Below are positions 1 through 8,338 of a stretch of DNA of 25,304 nucleotides, in pieces. Within the stretch, counting starts at the first letter, position 1. Every line of letters begins with the position of its first letter. The position numbers and the translations under genes were made by a program. Source of the stretch: a virus; the IMG/VR virus record IMGVR_UViG_3300002460_000152, positions 1 through 25,304 of that record; one strand, 5' to 3'. The notes beneath the pieces were generated by a model. That model had not been told where the DNA came from. It ran no database searches and saw only the letters and a program-made list of their open reading frames with translations.

Positions 1-11
1 TTTTTTTTCTC

Positions 12-494
12 CTAAAGTGTTAATTTAACTAACACAAATCCATCATCTGCTGCTGGTGTTAAAGCTATTCCAATTACTCTCGCTAAATCGTGTACATTGC
101 TTGTTCCTGATGCTACTACACCTTGTCCACCAAGAGTTGAAACATCTCCTACACTTGTACCAGTTTGACTTGATACAACTCTTTCACCTGTTTCGATTAC
201 ACCTGCTGCTTGTAAAATTACAATTCCTCTTGAAAGAATCGCAACATCACCGCCGCTTACATTGTTATTCATGGCCATTCCTACTGGTCCTATAGCATTT
301 CCAGAAGAACTAGACCTACTTACTACAAAGTCCCCATAATTATAAGTACCTATAGTAGAACCTAAATTTGTAGTTACGCTTCCTGCTACAACTAAATCTC
401 CACCACTAACAAATGCTATTGCAGTAGAAACTTTTGCAGTTATAATTTCAGGAATACCTAAAGGATTAACCAATAACGCTCTATCATATGCCAT
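12..494 (-). CDS. probable capsid decoration protein
   Basis: A 160-residue protein rich in Gly, Val, Ser and Thr with no charged clusters, alternating short hydrophobic and Gly/Ser stretches as in beta-rich head-stabilising proteins (DUF2190-like decoration proteins are the nearest family I know; resemblance only). It lies directly downstream of the maturation protease, where a decoration protein usually sits before the major capsid gene. The start is supported by GAGGTG about nine bases upstream, which lies inside the last codons of the protease gene. After its stop comes GGAGAAAAAAAA, a ribosome binding site for the next gene, presumably the major capsid protein beyond the window edge. A fibre or other virion protein is possible. 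Confidence 0.6.
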   Translation of the reverse strand: MAYDRALLVNPLGIPEIITAKVSTAIAFVSGGDLVVAGSVTTNLGSTIGTYNYGDFVVSRSSSSGNAIGPVGMAMNNNVSGGDVAILSRGIVILQAAGVIETGERVVSSQTGTSVGDVSTLGGQGVVASGTSNVHDLARVIGIALTPAADDGFVLVKLTL

Positions 495-495
495 C

Positions 496-1452
496 TTAGT
501 TTACACCTCTTATAAAATTACCATATTTATCTAAGTTAACTCCAAAATTAACTTTACCATTTCCTGTTTTTTCTATAAAATAGTTATCTGGTAATTCATT
601 AAATGTTTCTTTCTCTTTAGAAATAACACCTTTCGTTTTGTTTACTGAAGTCTCAACAGTATCTTCTTTTTTAATTTGCTTTAAAGTATTTATTAATGCT
701 TTAACTGTTTCTTCACTTAATTTAGAAACATCAATTGCTTCAATAAATTTTTCTTTAGCAAGATTTTTATAAACCTCATTCAAATCAAATTTAATCTTTT
801 CAGATGTTTGTTTTTCTTTTTCTTCAAATCCAGATATTTTATTTTCAGCTAATTTAAGCTGTTTCTTCAAATCTTCAACTTGATTATCATGGGTTTCATT
901 TGTTTTTATATCATCTTCCATATTTTTGCCTCTTGTTGAATTAAATTCAACTATCTGAGTAGAAGGTTTTATTATTGGATTTATAAATTTTATTCCTTCT
1001 GGAAAGTAATCCTCTGTAATAAAATTCTCCGCAGATTGTGATATAGAAGTTCCTACAATTCCTGGTGTAGGAGTAGTAGACAATTCAAGATAATGTATTC
1101 CCCTTGCTATTATATGTGAATCCTCTTCATTTTCTTTAATCATTTCTTCAACAATAGCACCTATACTTACCTCAGAAATCCTACCATCTTCTATTCTTTC
1201 TACAATACCTGTACCATCTTCTTTAGCCCAACCTTCATAAAAAACACCTTCTCCTTTCATATCTTTACTGAAACTCGCACTTATTGTTTTTCCAATAACA
1301 TTATCAGTTTGACTTATATGGTCTTTAAGAATAGGTTTATTTCCCAATTCATGGGCAGTTTTCTTTAATTCTTCTACAGTATACTTAATATTATTTCTAC
1401 TTATTCCTGGTCTGATTGCTATACCTGCTACTTTAATTTTTGGTTGTACCAT
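496..1452 (-). CDS. prohead maturation protease with C-terminal coiled-coil scaffold
   Basis: A 318-residue protein. Residues 8-135 match the HK97/S78-type prohead protease pattern: SRNN near residue 18, KPILKDH with candidate catalytic His45, and EVSIG with candidate catalytic Ser96, followed by ELSTTPTPG near 123-131. These proteases cleave scaffold and capsid protein during head assembly. Residues about 180-235 are Lys/Glu/Gln-rich heptad-like sequence, probably a fused scaffolding domain that is removed on maturation. It sits between the portal side of the module and the decoration protein, as expected. Its start overlaps the end of the 96-residue gene by 20 bases. The catalytic residues are assigned from motif position, not from a structure. 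Confidence 0.85.
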   Translation of the reverse strand: MVQPKIKVAGIAIRPGISRNNIKYTVEELKKTAHELGNKPILKDHISQTDNVIGKTISASFSKDMKGEGVFYEGWAKEDGTGIVERIEDGRISEVSIGAIVEEMIKENEEDSHIIARGIHYLELSTTPTPGIVGTSISQSAENFITEDYFPEGIKFINPIIKPSTQIVEFNSTRGKNMEDDIKTNETHDNQVEDLKKQLKLAENKISGFEEKEKQTSEKIKFDLNEVYKNLAKEKFIEAIDVSKLSEETVKALINTLKQIKKEDTVETSVNKTKGVISKEKETFNELPDNYFIEKTGNGKVNFGVNLDKYGNFIRGVN

Positions 1453-1723
1453 TTGTATCCTCCTTTTCTTTAATATATTCTATTTTAGAACTAAATTTAA
1501 CTGGAACGTTCTCTGCTACAATAAGATATCCTTCTTTTGTATATTTTTTTCCATCAATCATAACTTTTTCTGAACCCATTATGTGAGCTTTACATATTGC
1601 TATCGCAGAAGTTTTTCTACTTCCTTGAGAAGAACTAGATTTAAAATTTCTTTGATTTAACATTGTTTGAACACAATCTTCAATTTTTTTATCTTCTTCT
1701 GGACTAGTACCACCATATGGCAT
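1433..1723 (-). CDS. small conserved-type phage protein upstream of protease
   Basis: A 96-residue protein. The N-terminal half has a CVQTML motif and later a SAIAICKAHI motif (residues 39-48). Two Cys spaced in this way next to a head protease recur in small tailed-virus proteins and in N-terminal extensions of portal-adjacent proteases; I know this only as a recurring pattern without a firm function. The C-terminal half (MIDGKKYTKEGYLIVAENV) is beta-like. GTAGGTGG lies upstream of the start at a suitable distance. It overlaps the protease by 20 bases, suggesting coupled translation and a role in head assembly. Confidence 0.65.
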   Translation of the reverse strand: MPYGGTSPEEDKKIEDCVQTMLNQRNFKSSSSQGSRKTSAIAICKAHIMGSEKVMIDGKKYTKEGYLIVAENVPVKFSSKIEYIKEKEDTNGTTKN

Positions 1724-1773
1724 TGTATGACCACCTACTTATAATAATTAAAAGCCTAATGTAATATTTAAAA

Positions 1774-1793
1774 TATATTAACTAGTTAATATA
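1774..1793. repeat. 20-bp perfect palindrome in an intergenic gap
   Basis: TATATTAACTAGTTAATATA reads the same on both strands. It lies in the 80-base gap between the 98-residue gene (transcribed into it) and the 96-residue gene. Downstream on the minus strand is TTTAAATATTACATT, a possible TATA box for the next gene. It could be an operator, a weak terminator hairpin or a protein binding site. Confidence 0.55.
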
Positions 1794-1803
1794 ATAACTA
1801 ATT

Positions 1804-2100
1804 TTAACAAGATTCATCTTTAAGTTTAATATATTCAAAATGCTGTCGTGTTTTGGTAGTAGATTTTTTATTACCTCTATCTGTATAATCTTCAGTATTT
1901 TCATGTACATCAAATTCACCTTTTGTTCCTTGTAATTTATTTGACATTCCTTGTAAATTTGTATTTCCTGCATCTAATTTAACAATATCTTCTTGGTCCA
2001 ATGTAGAATTTTGAGAATTACATTCATGAACAAAATCTGGACCAGAGTAATCATTCCAAGCTATAACTATATTACACCTTGGACAGCTTTTCATTCCCAT
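1804..2100 (-). CDS. small zinc-finger-like protein of the head module
   Basis: A 98-residue protein starting MGMKSCPRCN. Cys6 and Cys9 with His25 and Cys27 (VHECN) form a plausible C2HC zinc site. The middle (STLDQEDIVKLDAG) and the C-terminal part (DRGNKKSTTKTRQHFEYIK) have the look of a conserved small viral protein. The function is unknown. It overlaps the end of the preceding gene by 29 bases, in the portal-to-protease interval, so a head-morphogenesis or structural-chaperone role is possible. A shorter frame at 1782-1973 on the same strand is a shadow. Confidence 0.6.
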   Translation of the reverse strand: MGMKSCPRCNIVIAWNDYSGPDFVHECNSQNSTLDQEDIVKLDAGNTNLQGMSNKLQGTKGEFDVHENTEDYTDRGNKKSTTKTRQHFEYIKLKDESC

Positions 2101-2305
2101 TTTCTTTAAATAATTCCTCCACTTTAAAATTTTTTCTAGTTAATAATTCTACTGCTTGTATCGCGTGTACACCACAAAAAAAAGCATCTAAAACCCATAT
2201 ATTTCCAAATTTAAAACATATTGGACATTTGGGTAAATTATTTTGATTAATAGATATAGGCATTCCTGTAAACCCTACTTTAAATCCCTTATCTTCTTCA
2301 ATCAT
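2072..2305 (-). CDS. small Cys-containing protein coupled to the portal gene
   Basis: A 77-residue protein if translation starts at the ATG at 2305. That start overlaps the portal stop codon as ATGA and follows AGGAG at good spacing, so it is preferred to the in-frame ATG 24 bases further upstream. KCPICFKFGN (Cys27, Cys30) and FFCGVHA (Cys44, His47) could make one zinc site. Function unknown. Position and coupling suggest expression at levels matched to the portal protein. Confidence 0.6.
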   Translation of the reverse strand: MIEEDKGFKVGFTGMPISINQNNLPKCPICFKFGNIWVLDAFFCGVHAIQAVELLTRKNFKVEELFKENGNEKLSKV

Positions 2306-4260
2306 TTTAATACTCCTATTATAGTACACCTACACATATTATGTACAGGTGGCATTGGTCCTGTATTTATTTCAAATATTTTACCATTTAAATTTTCACA
2401 TTGTTCATCTGTTCTCTCACTTAAAGCAGCTACCCATTGATAACGATTAAATCCTTCAGTTTGTAATTGTTTTAAAACACCACTGTTTGATATTCTAACA
2501 ACTTCTGTACGCGCCATATTTATAGCTCTAATATCAACAGGAATATTTCTACCATTAGTTTTTAAAGGTTTTAATTTTACATCATTTTTTATCAACTTAG
2601 CTATATCATTCATAGTTAAATTATCACTTAATCCTTGTCCTAAAACCCTCTTAAATTTTTCTTTTTGTATATTTGATAACATACCCAATTTAACTTGTTC
2701 AGGATTTTTAGCTAATAATAATTCATTTAATACTTCATCATATTCTGGTGAATAAATATAATTTTGTATATTTTCTTGATAATTTCTATAATTAAATCCC
2801 AACCAGCTTTCAATAGAATAATCTTTAACCATATCTTTCAATACTCTATCTATGTTTTCATTACTTTCATAAAATTCATTAGAATTACTACCTGGTACTA
2901 TAGGTTGTTTCCTATTTTGTTCTGCTTCTCTTTCTTCTTCAGGAGTTTGTCTTAAATTTTTAATTCCTAATAATTCTGCTAATTTTTTCTCTAATTCTAT
3001 CTTTAAAGGAATAGATAAGAAAGGATTTCTTAACAATTCTTCAAATCTTTTAATTTCTTCCCATTTTTGATTATCATTAGGTTTGCCCCATTCAAAATCT
3101 ATTATAGTATCAGGATTTAAACCATGACCTATTAGTATTCTTTTTATTATATTTTCCTCTATTACTTTTTCAGCATCTTGTTGGATACTTTCTATCCTTC
3201 TGTCAAAGGCTCTTAATTGTGTATCTGCTATTCCTTCTGGAATATTACCTCTACCCAATAACACTTCTGGCACTTGTGCACCTGTTATTAATTCATTATT
3301 TAATATTTTTAATGGTTCTATAAATTTATCTCCTATATTACCAAAATCAATTAATCCAAATTTTATTAAATGTGATACAGAAATTTCTGTTTTAGAATGT
3401 AAAACTTCCATATTTTTGGCAACTTGAGCTACTGCTTCATCTGATGCAGGAGATTCTGGTGTTCCTACTGTGCCAACAATAGGAGAATTTGCTTTTCTTT
3501 TAATAATAACACATACATCTTTTATCATTTCAGACTTTTTAATAAGGGTATAGGTTAAAGGAAATATTACACCTATACCATAAGCATAATCTTTGATAGT
3601 TTTGTATTTCATATGCGCTATTTCATGAGGGTCAAAAAATATAGGAGCATTAAATCCTCCCATATATTGAGTATATCCTAATATATTACCTGTATTATCT
3701 CTCCTAACATACATATATCTTGAATCTAATATTTTGATAGAAGTAGGGGGTTTATTTTTAGGACCACTCATTTCTAAATAACCATTACCTGTTATAAAAT
3801 ATTTTCTTAACCAGTCTCTTAAATTATTATCAAATTTATTTCTTCTCATCCAATCTACAATTATTTTTTTTTCATTTTTTTCTTCAGTTTTTATGTAAAA
3901 ACCACCAGCTAATGTAAAATCTACATATTTATCTACTATACCTGTACAAAAAGCGTCATCACTATACCATTTTTCCATTAATTCAAAATTAATAGGATGT
4001 CTCTCACCTATTGTATTAGGAAAAGCTTTCATATCTAACATAATTTTTCCTTTAAAATTTTCAGCTAAGTAAAAATTTTCTGAAATATATTTCTGTTTAT
4101 TTTTATTAAAAATGGTTATTCTATTTTTTTTAAAATCTTCAATCAATTTATTAGTAGGAATTTCTATTTCTGGTGTATTTAAAGTTGGAGCAGAATGTAT
4201 AGAAAATACATGTTCTTTTTTATCTAAATCCTTTTTCCTAAATAAATCTAGTATTTCCAT
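2302..4260 (-). CDS. portal protein fused to a MuF-type head morphogenesis domain
   Basis: A 652-residue protein. The N-terminal 430 or so residues have portal features: an early mixed wing region, WYSDDAFCTGIVDKYVDF, LAGGFYI, and GRGNIPEGIADTQLRAFDRRIESIQQD, typical of the long helix in SPP1/HK97 portals. The last 70 residues are a Mu protein F-like domain: ARTEVVRISN (from about 583), ALSERTDEQC (Cys near 621), then PPVHNMCRC with His640, Cys643 and Cys645. Portals form the dodecameric DNA channel; MuF proteins are minor head proteins ejected with DNA or needed for assembly. No Shine-Dalgarno is seen. Instead TTTAAATA lies about 23 bases before the ATG, so it may have its own promoter with a leaderless start. 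Confidence 0.9.
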   Translation of the reverse strand: MEILDLFRKKDLDKKEHVFSIHSAPTLNTPEIEIPTNKLIEDFKKNRITIFNKNKQKYISENFYLAENFKGKIMLDMKAFPNTIGERHPINFELMEKWYSDDAFCTGIVDKYVDFTLAGGFYIKTEEKNEKKIIVDWMRRNKFDNNLRDWLRKYFITGNGYLEMSGPKNKPPTSIKILDSRYMYVRRDNTGNILGYTQYMGGFNAPIFFDPHEIAHMKYKTIKDYAYGIGVIFPLTYTLIKKSEMIKDVCVIIKRKANSPIVGTVGTPESPASDEAVAQVAKNMEVLHSKTEISVSHLIKFGLIDFGNIGDKFIEPLKILNNELITGAQVPEVLLGRGNIPEGIADTQLRAFDRRIESIQQDAEKVIEENIIKRILIGHGLNPDTIIDFEWGKPNDNQKWEEIKRFEELLRNPFLSIPLKIELEKKLAELLGIKNLRQTPEEEREAEQNRKQPIVPGSNSNEFYESNENIDRVLKDMVKDYSIESWLGFNYRNYQENIQNYIYSPEYDEVLNELLLAKNPEQVKLGMLSNIQKEKFKRVLGQGLSDNLTMNDIAKLIKNDVKLKPLKTNGRNIPVDIRAINMARTEVVRISNSGVLKQLQTEGFNRYQWVAALSERTDEQCENLNGKIFEINTGPMPPVHNMCRCTIIGVLK

Positions 4261-4296
4261 CTTATAATAAAATATTTACTGAATATTTAAATTCTT

Positions 4297-5694
4297 TTAG
4301 TATATTCCATAACTTCCTTTACTTTTTAAAGGATTACCTAATAACGATACAGCTATTGAAAGACTATCACAAAAATCAGGAGATTTGGGAGGGTCTACTA
4401 TTTTCTTTTTAGTACTTGATGTATATTCATAATCTATGTTAAGCATATCTTCTATCAAATTATTATGTTTTTTATTTATTTTGAGTAATCCTTGTTCTAA
4501 TAATCTTAACATTATCTGATAAACCTCTGCTTTTTTATTTAAAAACTTATCACTTTCAATTGCTTTTCTACTAGCTTGAAATTCAACTATTCTTTCTCTT
4601 AATTCTCTTTTTTCTGCTATAACATCATATACCCCTCCCCCTACTCCTACTGCATCTATTGATATTTTATTAAAAATCCATTTTTTATGTAGCTCTTGTA
4701 TTCTACCTATTACGTCTGTAAGGGGTTTTTTACTTGTATGTATTATATCTTTTACAACTACATATTTTTTTTTTGGGTCTACTAAATGTTCATATACATC
4801 AATTATTGTATATACAGTCAAATCATTTCCAAATCTTGCTACATCTACTCCCAAATATCTCGCTACTATCACACCCAATTCTAAATCATCTAAATTTTCA
4901 AATTGTGATTCTTCTAATAATTTTGCCGAAAAAAATCTTTCTATTTCTTCTTCTGGAAAATTACAATTATACCATATATCAAAATCTCTGGTTGACATAT
5001 TCCTTTTTCTTTCAAAAACTTCTTCTGCATTTAATTGTCCCTCAGATACTGCTTCTTCCCATCCTATCTTATAAGAATGATAAGAAGTATTTCTAAATGA
5101 TTTTTCAAAATGATTTTTTGTATGAGGTGTTCCTATTTCTATAGATATTCTTTCACCTCTTGCTACTATCATCCTCATAAGTTTAGTTTGATAAATATCA
5201 TCATCTATACTACCGCTTTCATCTATAATTAATACAGTAGCATCAAATCCTAATAAACTTTCACCTCTTGAACTTAAAGCAACAGATTTGCACCTAATTT
5301 GTGTACCATTATTCATATTAATCTCAGTCTCTGTTAATTTGGCATTTAAATCAATTAATTTAGAGATTTGTAAATTATCATATAATAAATGGTCCTTAGT
5401 TCTCCTAAAAATAATTTCAGATTGTGATTGTGTATAAGAAACTGTTAATATTCTTTCATTAGGATAAAATATTGCAATTAAAGATATAATGATAGAAACA
5501 ATTTCACTTTTTCCACTTTGTGTAGGCATAAGTATAATTGTTTTTTTATATTTTTTATAAAAAGCATCTTTTAAAATTTTTGCTTGATAAGAAGTACATT
5601 TAAAAGGTTCTCCTTTTCCATTTTTAAAATACAAATTAACAAATTTTACAGGGTCTTCTAATAAATTATCAAGCCATTCATCATGTACCTTCAT
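4297..5694 (-). CDS. terL: terminase large subunit
   Basis: A 465-residue packaging motor and nuclease. The ATPase domain has Walker A PTQSGKSE at 57-64, Walker B VLIIDES at 154-160 and a SYTQSQSEIIFRR stretch between them. The C-terminal RNase H-like nuclease has GVDVARFGND (Asp284), ISIDAVGVGGG (Asp347) and SPDFCDSLSIAV (Asp440, Asp443), a full acidic set. It translocates viral DNA into the prohead through the portal encoded next and cuts the concatemer. Length is normal for the family. It overlaps the upstream 131-residue gene by 14 bases, consistent with a TerS-TerL pair, and is followed 36 bases later by the portal gene. Confidence 0.95.
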   Translation of the reverse strand: MKVHDEWLDNLLEDPVKFVNLYFKNGKGEPFKCTSYQAKILKDAFYKKYKKTIILMPTQSGKSEIVSIIISLIAIFYPNERILTVSYTQSQSEIIFRRTKDHLLYDNLQISKLIDLNAKLTETEINMNNGTQIRCKSVALSSRGESLLGFDATVLIIDESGSIDDDIYQTKLMRMIVARGERISIEIGTPHTKNHFEKSFRNTSYHSYKIGWEEAVSEGQLNAEEVFERKRNMSTRDFDIWYNCNFPEEEIERFFSAKLLEESQFENLDDLELGVIVARYLGVDVARFGNDLTVYTIIDVYEHLVDPKKKYVVVKDIIHTSKKPLTDVIGRIQELHKKWIFNKISIDAVGVGGGVYDVIAEKRELRERIVEFQASRKAIESDKFLNKKAEVYQIMLRLLEQGLLKINKKHNNLIEDMLNIDYEYTSSTKKKIVDPPKSPDFCDSLSIAVSLLGNPLKSKGSYGIY

Positions 5695-6076
5695 ATTGTA
5701 AAACCTTTTTATTTTTATTTACACTAGTTAATTCTATCTTTTTTTCAAACATTTTTATTAATCTATTTACTATTTCACCTTCTTGAGAAGTATGTGATAA
5801 TTCACTATTTATGAATTTTATATTTTTTAGGTAGTATAAAGATTCCAATACATTTTTTTTCCATTGAAGTTCTAATTTTTGTCCAAATTCATATTTTAAA
5901 TCTGCATCATAATATCTAGTAGATTTCATAAAACTATCAATAAGGGTAATTAGAACCATTGATTCAGATACTGTTAAATCTCTACATACTTCTTTAGTTT
6001 TATATTCTTGATATATCTCTATGGCTGTATTTTTCTCATCTCTACTTAGACCTTTCCAAAATCTTTCAGTATTCAT
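5681..6076 (-). CDS. possible terminase small subunit
   Basis: A 131-residue, mostly helical, charged protein (FWKGLSRDEKNTAIEIYQEY, then LTVSESMVLITLIDSFM and a Lys/Glu-rich C-terminal half). No diagnostic motif is visible. The assignment to a small terminase subunit rests on the position directly upstream of, and overlapping, the large subunit, on size, and on helical content. Small terminases recognise viral DNA and regulate the motor. It could instead be an unrelated small helical protein. Confidence 0.45.
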   Translation of the reverse strand: MNTERFWKGLSRDEKNTAIEIYQEYKTKEVCRDLTVSESMVLITLIDSFMKSTRYYDADLKYEFGQKLELQWKKNVLESLYYLKNIKFINSELSHTSQEGEIVNRLIKMFEKKIELTSVNKNKKVLQYEGT

Positions 6077-6080
6077 ATAA

Positions 6081-6539
6081 TTATTTGGTTTTAACTATCC
6101 TTTGTTTATATACTTCAATAGGTATTTGCATAGATAATCCATGACCTAAACTACATTTGTAATTAGCGTAATACGCTGTCATCACCATTCCTCCATCTAC
6201 AGAAATTGTGCCTGCTATTAATTTCTTTTCCAATATTGGGTCATAATTTATCAAATTCATTTTATTATATTTATTCCAATCTGCTTCTATATTCAAAGTT
6301 ACTTGTTTATTCATCTGTCCTGAAGCTACTAATTCTACTTCTTTTTGCATAATATCTAATTTGCTATTAAAATCTAAAATAGCACACGCCCCACAAAAAG
6401 GAGTATATTCTCTCATACATCTTTGTTGCTCACTGGCAAGGTCTTTTAGAAAATCTTGTTGCAATTTTCTAAGTTTTTGCATATTCTGTAATGGTTTATT
6501 ATTACCATCTACTATATTTACATAATTATATATTGTCAT
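6081..6539 (-). CDS. unknown protein with possible zinc site
   Basis: A 152-residue protein not assigned to a family. A helical N-terminal region (MQKLRKLQQDFLKDL) is followed by Cys41, Cys49 and Cys52 (FCGAC), and a later KCSLGHG gives another Cys and His. Together these could bind one zinc ion. The middle is helical, and the C-terminal third is beta-like with VDGGMVMTAYYANYKC. The start overlaps the previous gene by 14 bases, and GGAG lies just upstream. Its place at the head of the terminase block suggests a packaging or regulatory role, but this is only context. Confidence 0.5.
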   Translation of the reverse strand: MTIYNYVNIVDGNNKPLQNMQKLRKLQQDFLKDLASEQQRCMREYTPFCGACAILDFNSKLDIMQKEVELVASGQMNKQVTLNIEADWNKYNKMNLINYDPILEKKLIAGTISVDGGMVMTAYYANYKCSLGHGLSMQIPIEVYKQRIVKTK

Positions 6540-6810
6540 CTTCTTTTTCTCCTTTTACTTCTACACCTTCTTTTATTTGTTTTTTTAATTCTTGTATAGT
6601 GTTTTGATGTAGAGTAATATTACTTTCAATTTCTTTTAAATTATATTTTTGGTCACGTACAGCTCTCTTAAATTTTAATCTTAAACCTGAATTTAAATCA
6701 TTTGTTATTACTTTTTTTTGATATTCTAACCATTCTAATTCATCTTCTATTCTAAAAATAGAAGATTCACTCATTTTCTTTTCCACTGTTGTTAAATTCC
6801 GATTTTTCAT
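6526..6810 (-). CDS. small coiled-coil protein
   Basis: A protein of about 94 residues dominated by Lys/Glu-rich heptads (IEDELEWLEYQKK through LHQNTIQELKKQIKEG), predicted coiled coil. The start is uncertain. An ATG at 6828 has no ribosome site. The ATG at 6810 follows GGAGG with a long spacer of about 11 bases. The ATG at 6774 overlaps the previous stop by eight bases. Function unknown; the short helical form and its position upstream of the terminase make a small-terminase-like or scaffold role conceivable but unproved. Confidence 0.5.
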   Translation of the reverse strand: MKNRNLTTVEKKMSESSIFRIEDELEWLEYQKKVITNDLNSGLRLKFKRAVRDQKYNLKEIESNITLHQNTIQELKKQIKEGVEVKGEKEDDNI

Positions 6811-6994
6811 GATAAATCTGTCCTCCATTACTCAATGTTTTAAAAACACCAAGAATTTTAAAAAATACTTCATCTAAAGTAGTATCTGTCACTGTTAAAC
6901 TCTTTGAACATTCTTTTTCATCATTAGATTTAACTTGTACATACACTTTTGGTCCTTTAAATTTATATCCTCTATGATTTGTTATAACCTTCAT
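6767..6994 (-). CDS. small unknown protein, first gene of the packaging operon
   Basis: A 75-residue protein (MKVITNHRGYKFKGPKVYVQ at the N-terminus) with a beta-rich front half and a helical middle (TLDEVFFKILGVFKTL). No family was recognised. It lacks a Shine-Dalgarno sequence. A TTTATATA box lies 25 bases upstream, so the mRNA probably starts at or next to the ATG. This makes it the likely leading gene of the leftward packaging and head transcription unit. Confidence 0.5.
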   Translation of the reverse strand: MKVITNHRGYKFKGPKVYVQVKSNDEKECSKSLTVTDTTLDEVFFKILGVFKTLSNGGQIYHEKSEFNNSGKENE

Positions 6995-7019
6995 TCTGTT
7001 ATAATATAAATATAAGAAA

Positions 7020-7027
7020 TATATAAA
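7020..7027 (-). promoter_or_regulatory. archaeal-type TATA box
   Basis: On the minus strand this reads TTTATATA, the archaeal TATA consensus, with 25 bases between it and the ATG at 6994 and a purine-rich stretch just before it. Archaeal transcription starts about 22-27 bases after the box, so this would give a leaderless mRNA for the 75-residue gene and the packaging operon. Confidence 0.6.
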
Positions 7028-7061
7028 GGTTATTTTAAATTAAATATTTTTAATCATATTA

Positions 7062-7214
7062 TCAATACAAAGGATATATATTTTGTTTTGGTCTACCTTT
7101 AGGTTTTTCACAATTTAAACAAAAACGTTTCCATTTCTTATAAGTGTTAAAATTATTTATACACCTCCTACAAACTCTAATATATGGAACTTTTCTTTTT
7201 ACTCTCGGCATCAT
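7062..7214 (-). CDS. 50-residue basic zinc-finger-like microprotein
   Basis: A short frame starting at ATG 7214 (sharing one base with the glycosyltransferase stop, TAATG) or at the next ATG at 7211. It has the paired motif VCRRC and CLNC, a classic two-CxxC zinc ribbon spaced by about 18 residues, then KPKGRPKQN, which resembles an AT-hook minor-groove motif. The whole protein is Lys/Arg-rich. It is probably a nucleic-acid-binding viral regulator. Confidence 0.6.
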   Translation of the reverse strand: MMPRVKRKVPYIRVCRRCINNFNTYKKWKRFCLNCEKPKGRPKQNIYPLY

Positions 7215-8338
7215 TAAATACTATCTACAAATTTTATTAATTTTTTAGCAGAATTTTCCCATGTATACTTATCTGCTACTTTCATGCCATTTTCTCCTAA
7301 TTCAGCAGCCAATTTACTATCTTCATAAATTTTACGCATATATTTTTTTAATTGTTCTAAATCATATTCAGCCCAATTAGTTTCTTCATATTCAAATTCA
7401 GGGTCACTTGCTTTAACCATCCTAAATTTATCTAATATTAAACTTGTAACATTATTTTTAGCGTAATCTGTTTGTCCACCATAACCACCTATGATAGTAG
7501 GAAGTCCACAGGCCATTGCTTCTAAAATATCAATACTGAATGCTTCCGCTTTACTTACATTTACATAACAATTAGCTGAATTATAAAGTTGGGGCAACAT
7601 ATCCCTATTAAAAAGAGAATTTGTAACAGTAATTTCAGGTCTATCATTGTCATTAGGTAATTTCAACTTTAACATTTCATTTTGCATATTCCAATTAGGA
7701 TTGTTATAAGAAGGATTGATATGAGCTAACACTCTAACATTTTCTTTTGGTTTAAATTCTTCACAAAAAGCCCTTAATAAGAAAGGAAGATTACTTCTAT
7801 CTTGCTCTCCTTTCGCCCATCCTTTATTAAATAAAAATGTAAATTTATTACTTTTTAGAGATTTTAATGTATTATGATATGGATAATCAACATTATTAAA
7901 TAAAGACCTATCTACACCATGTGGAATAATTTCTATTTTTTTATCATAATAAGGTTGAAAAGCTTTCTTAGTATGTTCACTTGGAACAATAATTTGATTA
8001 GAATACTGCATACTTTGTTGTATTAGTAAAGGAATTTTATCTCCTTCCCAAACCCCAAAACCTATTACATTTTTACAATTCATTATATATTTTAATCTCC
8101 ATAAAAGAGGAGAAGTTATTACAACATTATATTCTCTTTCAAAATTTTTATTAAATATCATTTCAGCTATATCACTATTTAATATACTTTTACTTTCAGG
8201 ATTTACATCTCCTGCTTGTATTGAAACATTACCTTTTCTTAATTTATACAATGCTTTTGAAAGTCCTAGTGTATGGGAACCAAATCCTGTAGTAGCCATA
8301 GGATTTCCTACTATATTTATCTTTCTAATCTCTTCCAT
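7214..8338 (-). CDS. GT4-family glycosyltransferase
   Basis: A 374-residue GT-B enzyme that moves a sugar from a nucleotide donor. The N-terminal acceptor domain begins with a glycine-rich NPMATTGFGSHTLG (12-25). IIPHGVDRSLF (138-147) is the usual inter-domain segment. The donor domain has FNKGWAKGEQDRSN and the EX7E motif AEAFSIDILEAMACGLP with Glu265 and Glu273. It overlaps the adjacent GT2 gene by 14 bases, so the two probably act in one pathway. No membrane segment is seen, so it is a cytoplasmic enzyme. Likely targets are a virion protein, a host envelope glycan or, less likely, viral DNA. Confidence 0.85.
   Translation of the reverse strand: MEEIRKINIVGNPMATTGFGSHTLGLSKALYKLRKGNVSIQAGDVNPESKSILNSDIAEMIFNKNFEREYNVVITSPLLWRLKYIMNCKNVIGFGVWEGDKIPLLIQQSMQYSNQIIVPSEHTKKAFQPYYDKKIEIIPHGVDRSLFNNVDYPYHNTLKSLKSNKFTFLFNKGWAKGEQDRSNLPFLLRAFCEEFKPKENVRVLAHINPSYNNPNWNMQNEMLKLKLPNDNDRPEITVTNSLFNRDMLPQLYNSANCYVNVSKAEAFSIDILEAMACGLPTIIGGYGGQTDYAKNNVTSLILDKFRMVKASDPEFEYEETNWAEYDLEQLKKYMRKIYEDSKLAAELGENGMKVADKYTWENSAKKLIKFVDSI

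Noticed and set aside
1782-1973. 63-codon minus-strand frame
   Set aside because: It lies in a different frame within the 98-residue gene and begins without a ribosome site.
4734-5096. 120-codon plus-strand frame rich in Leu and His
   Set aside because: It is antisense to the large terminase, whose motifs prove the other strand codes.
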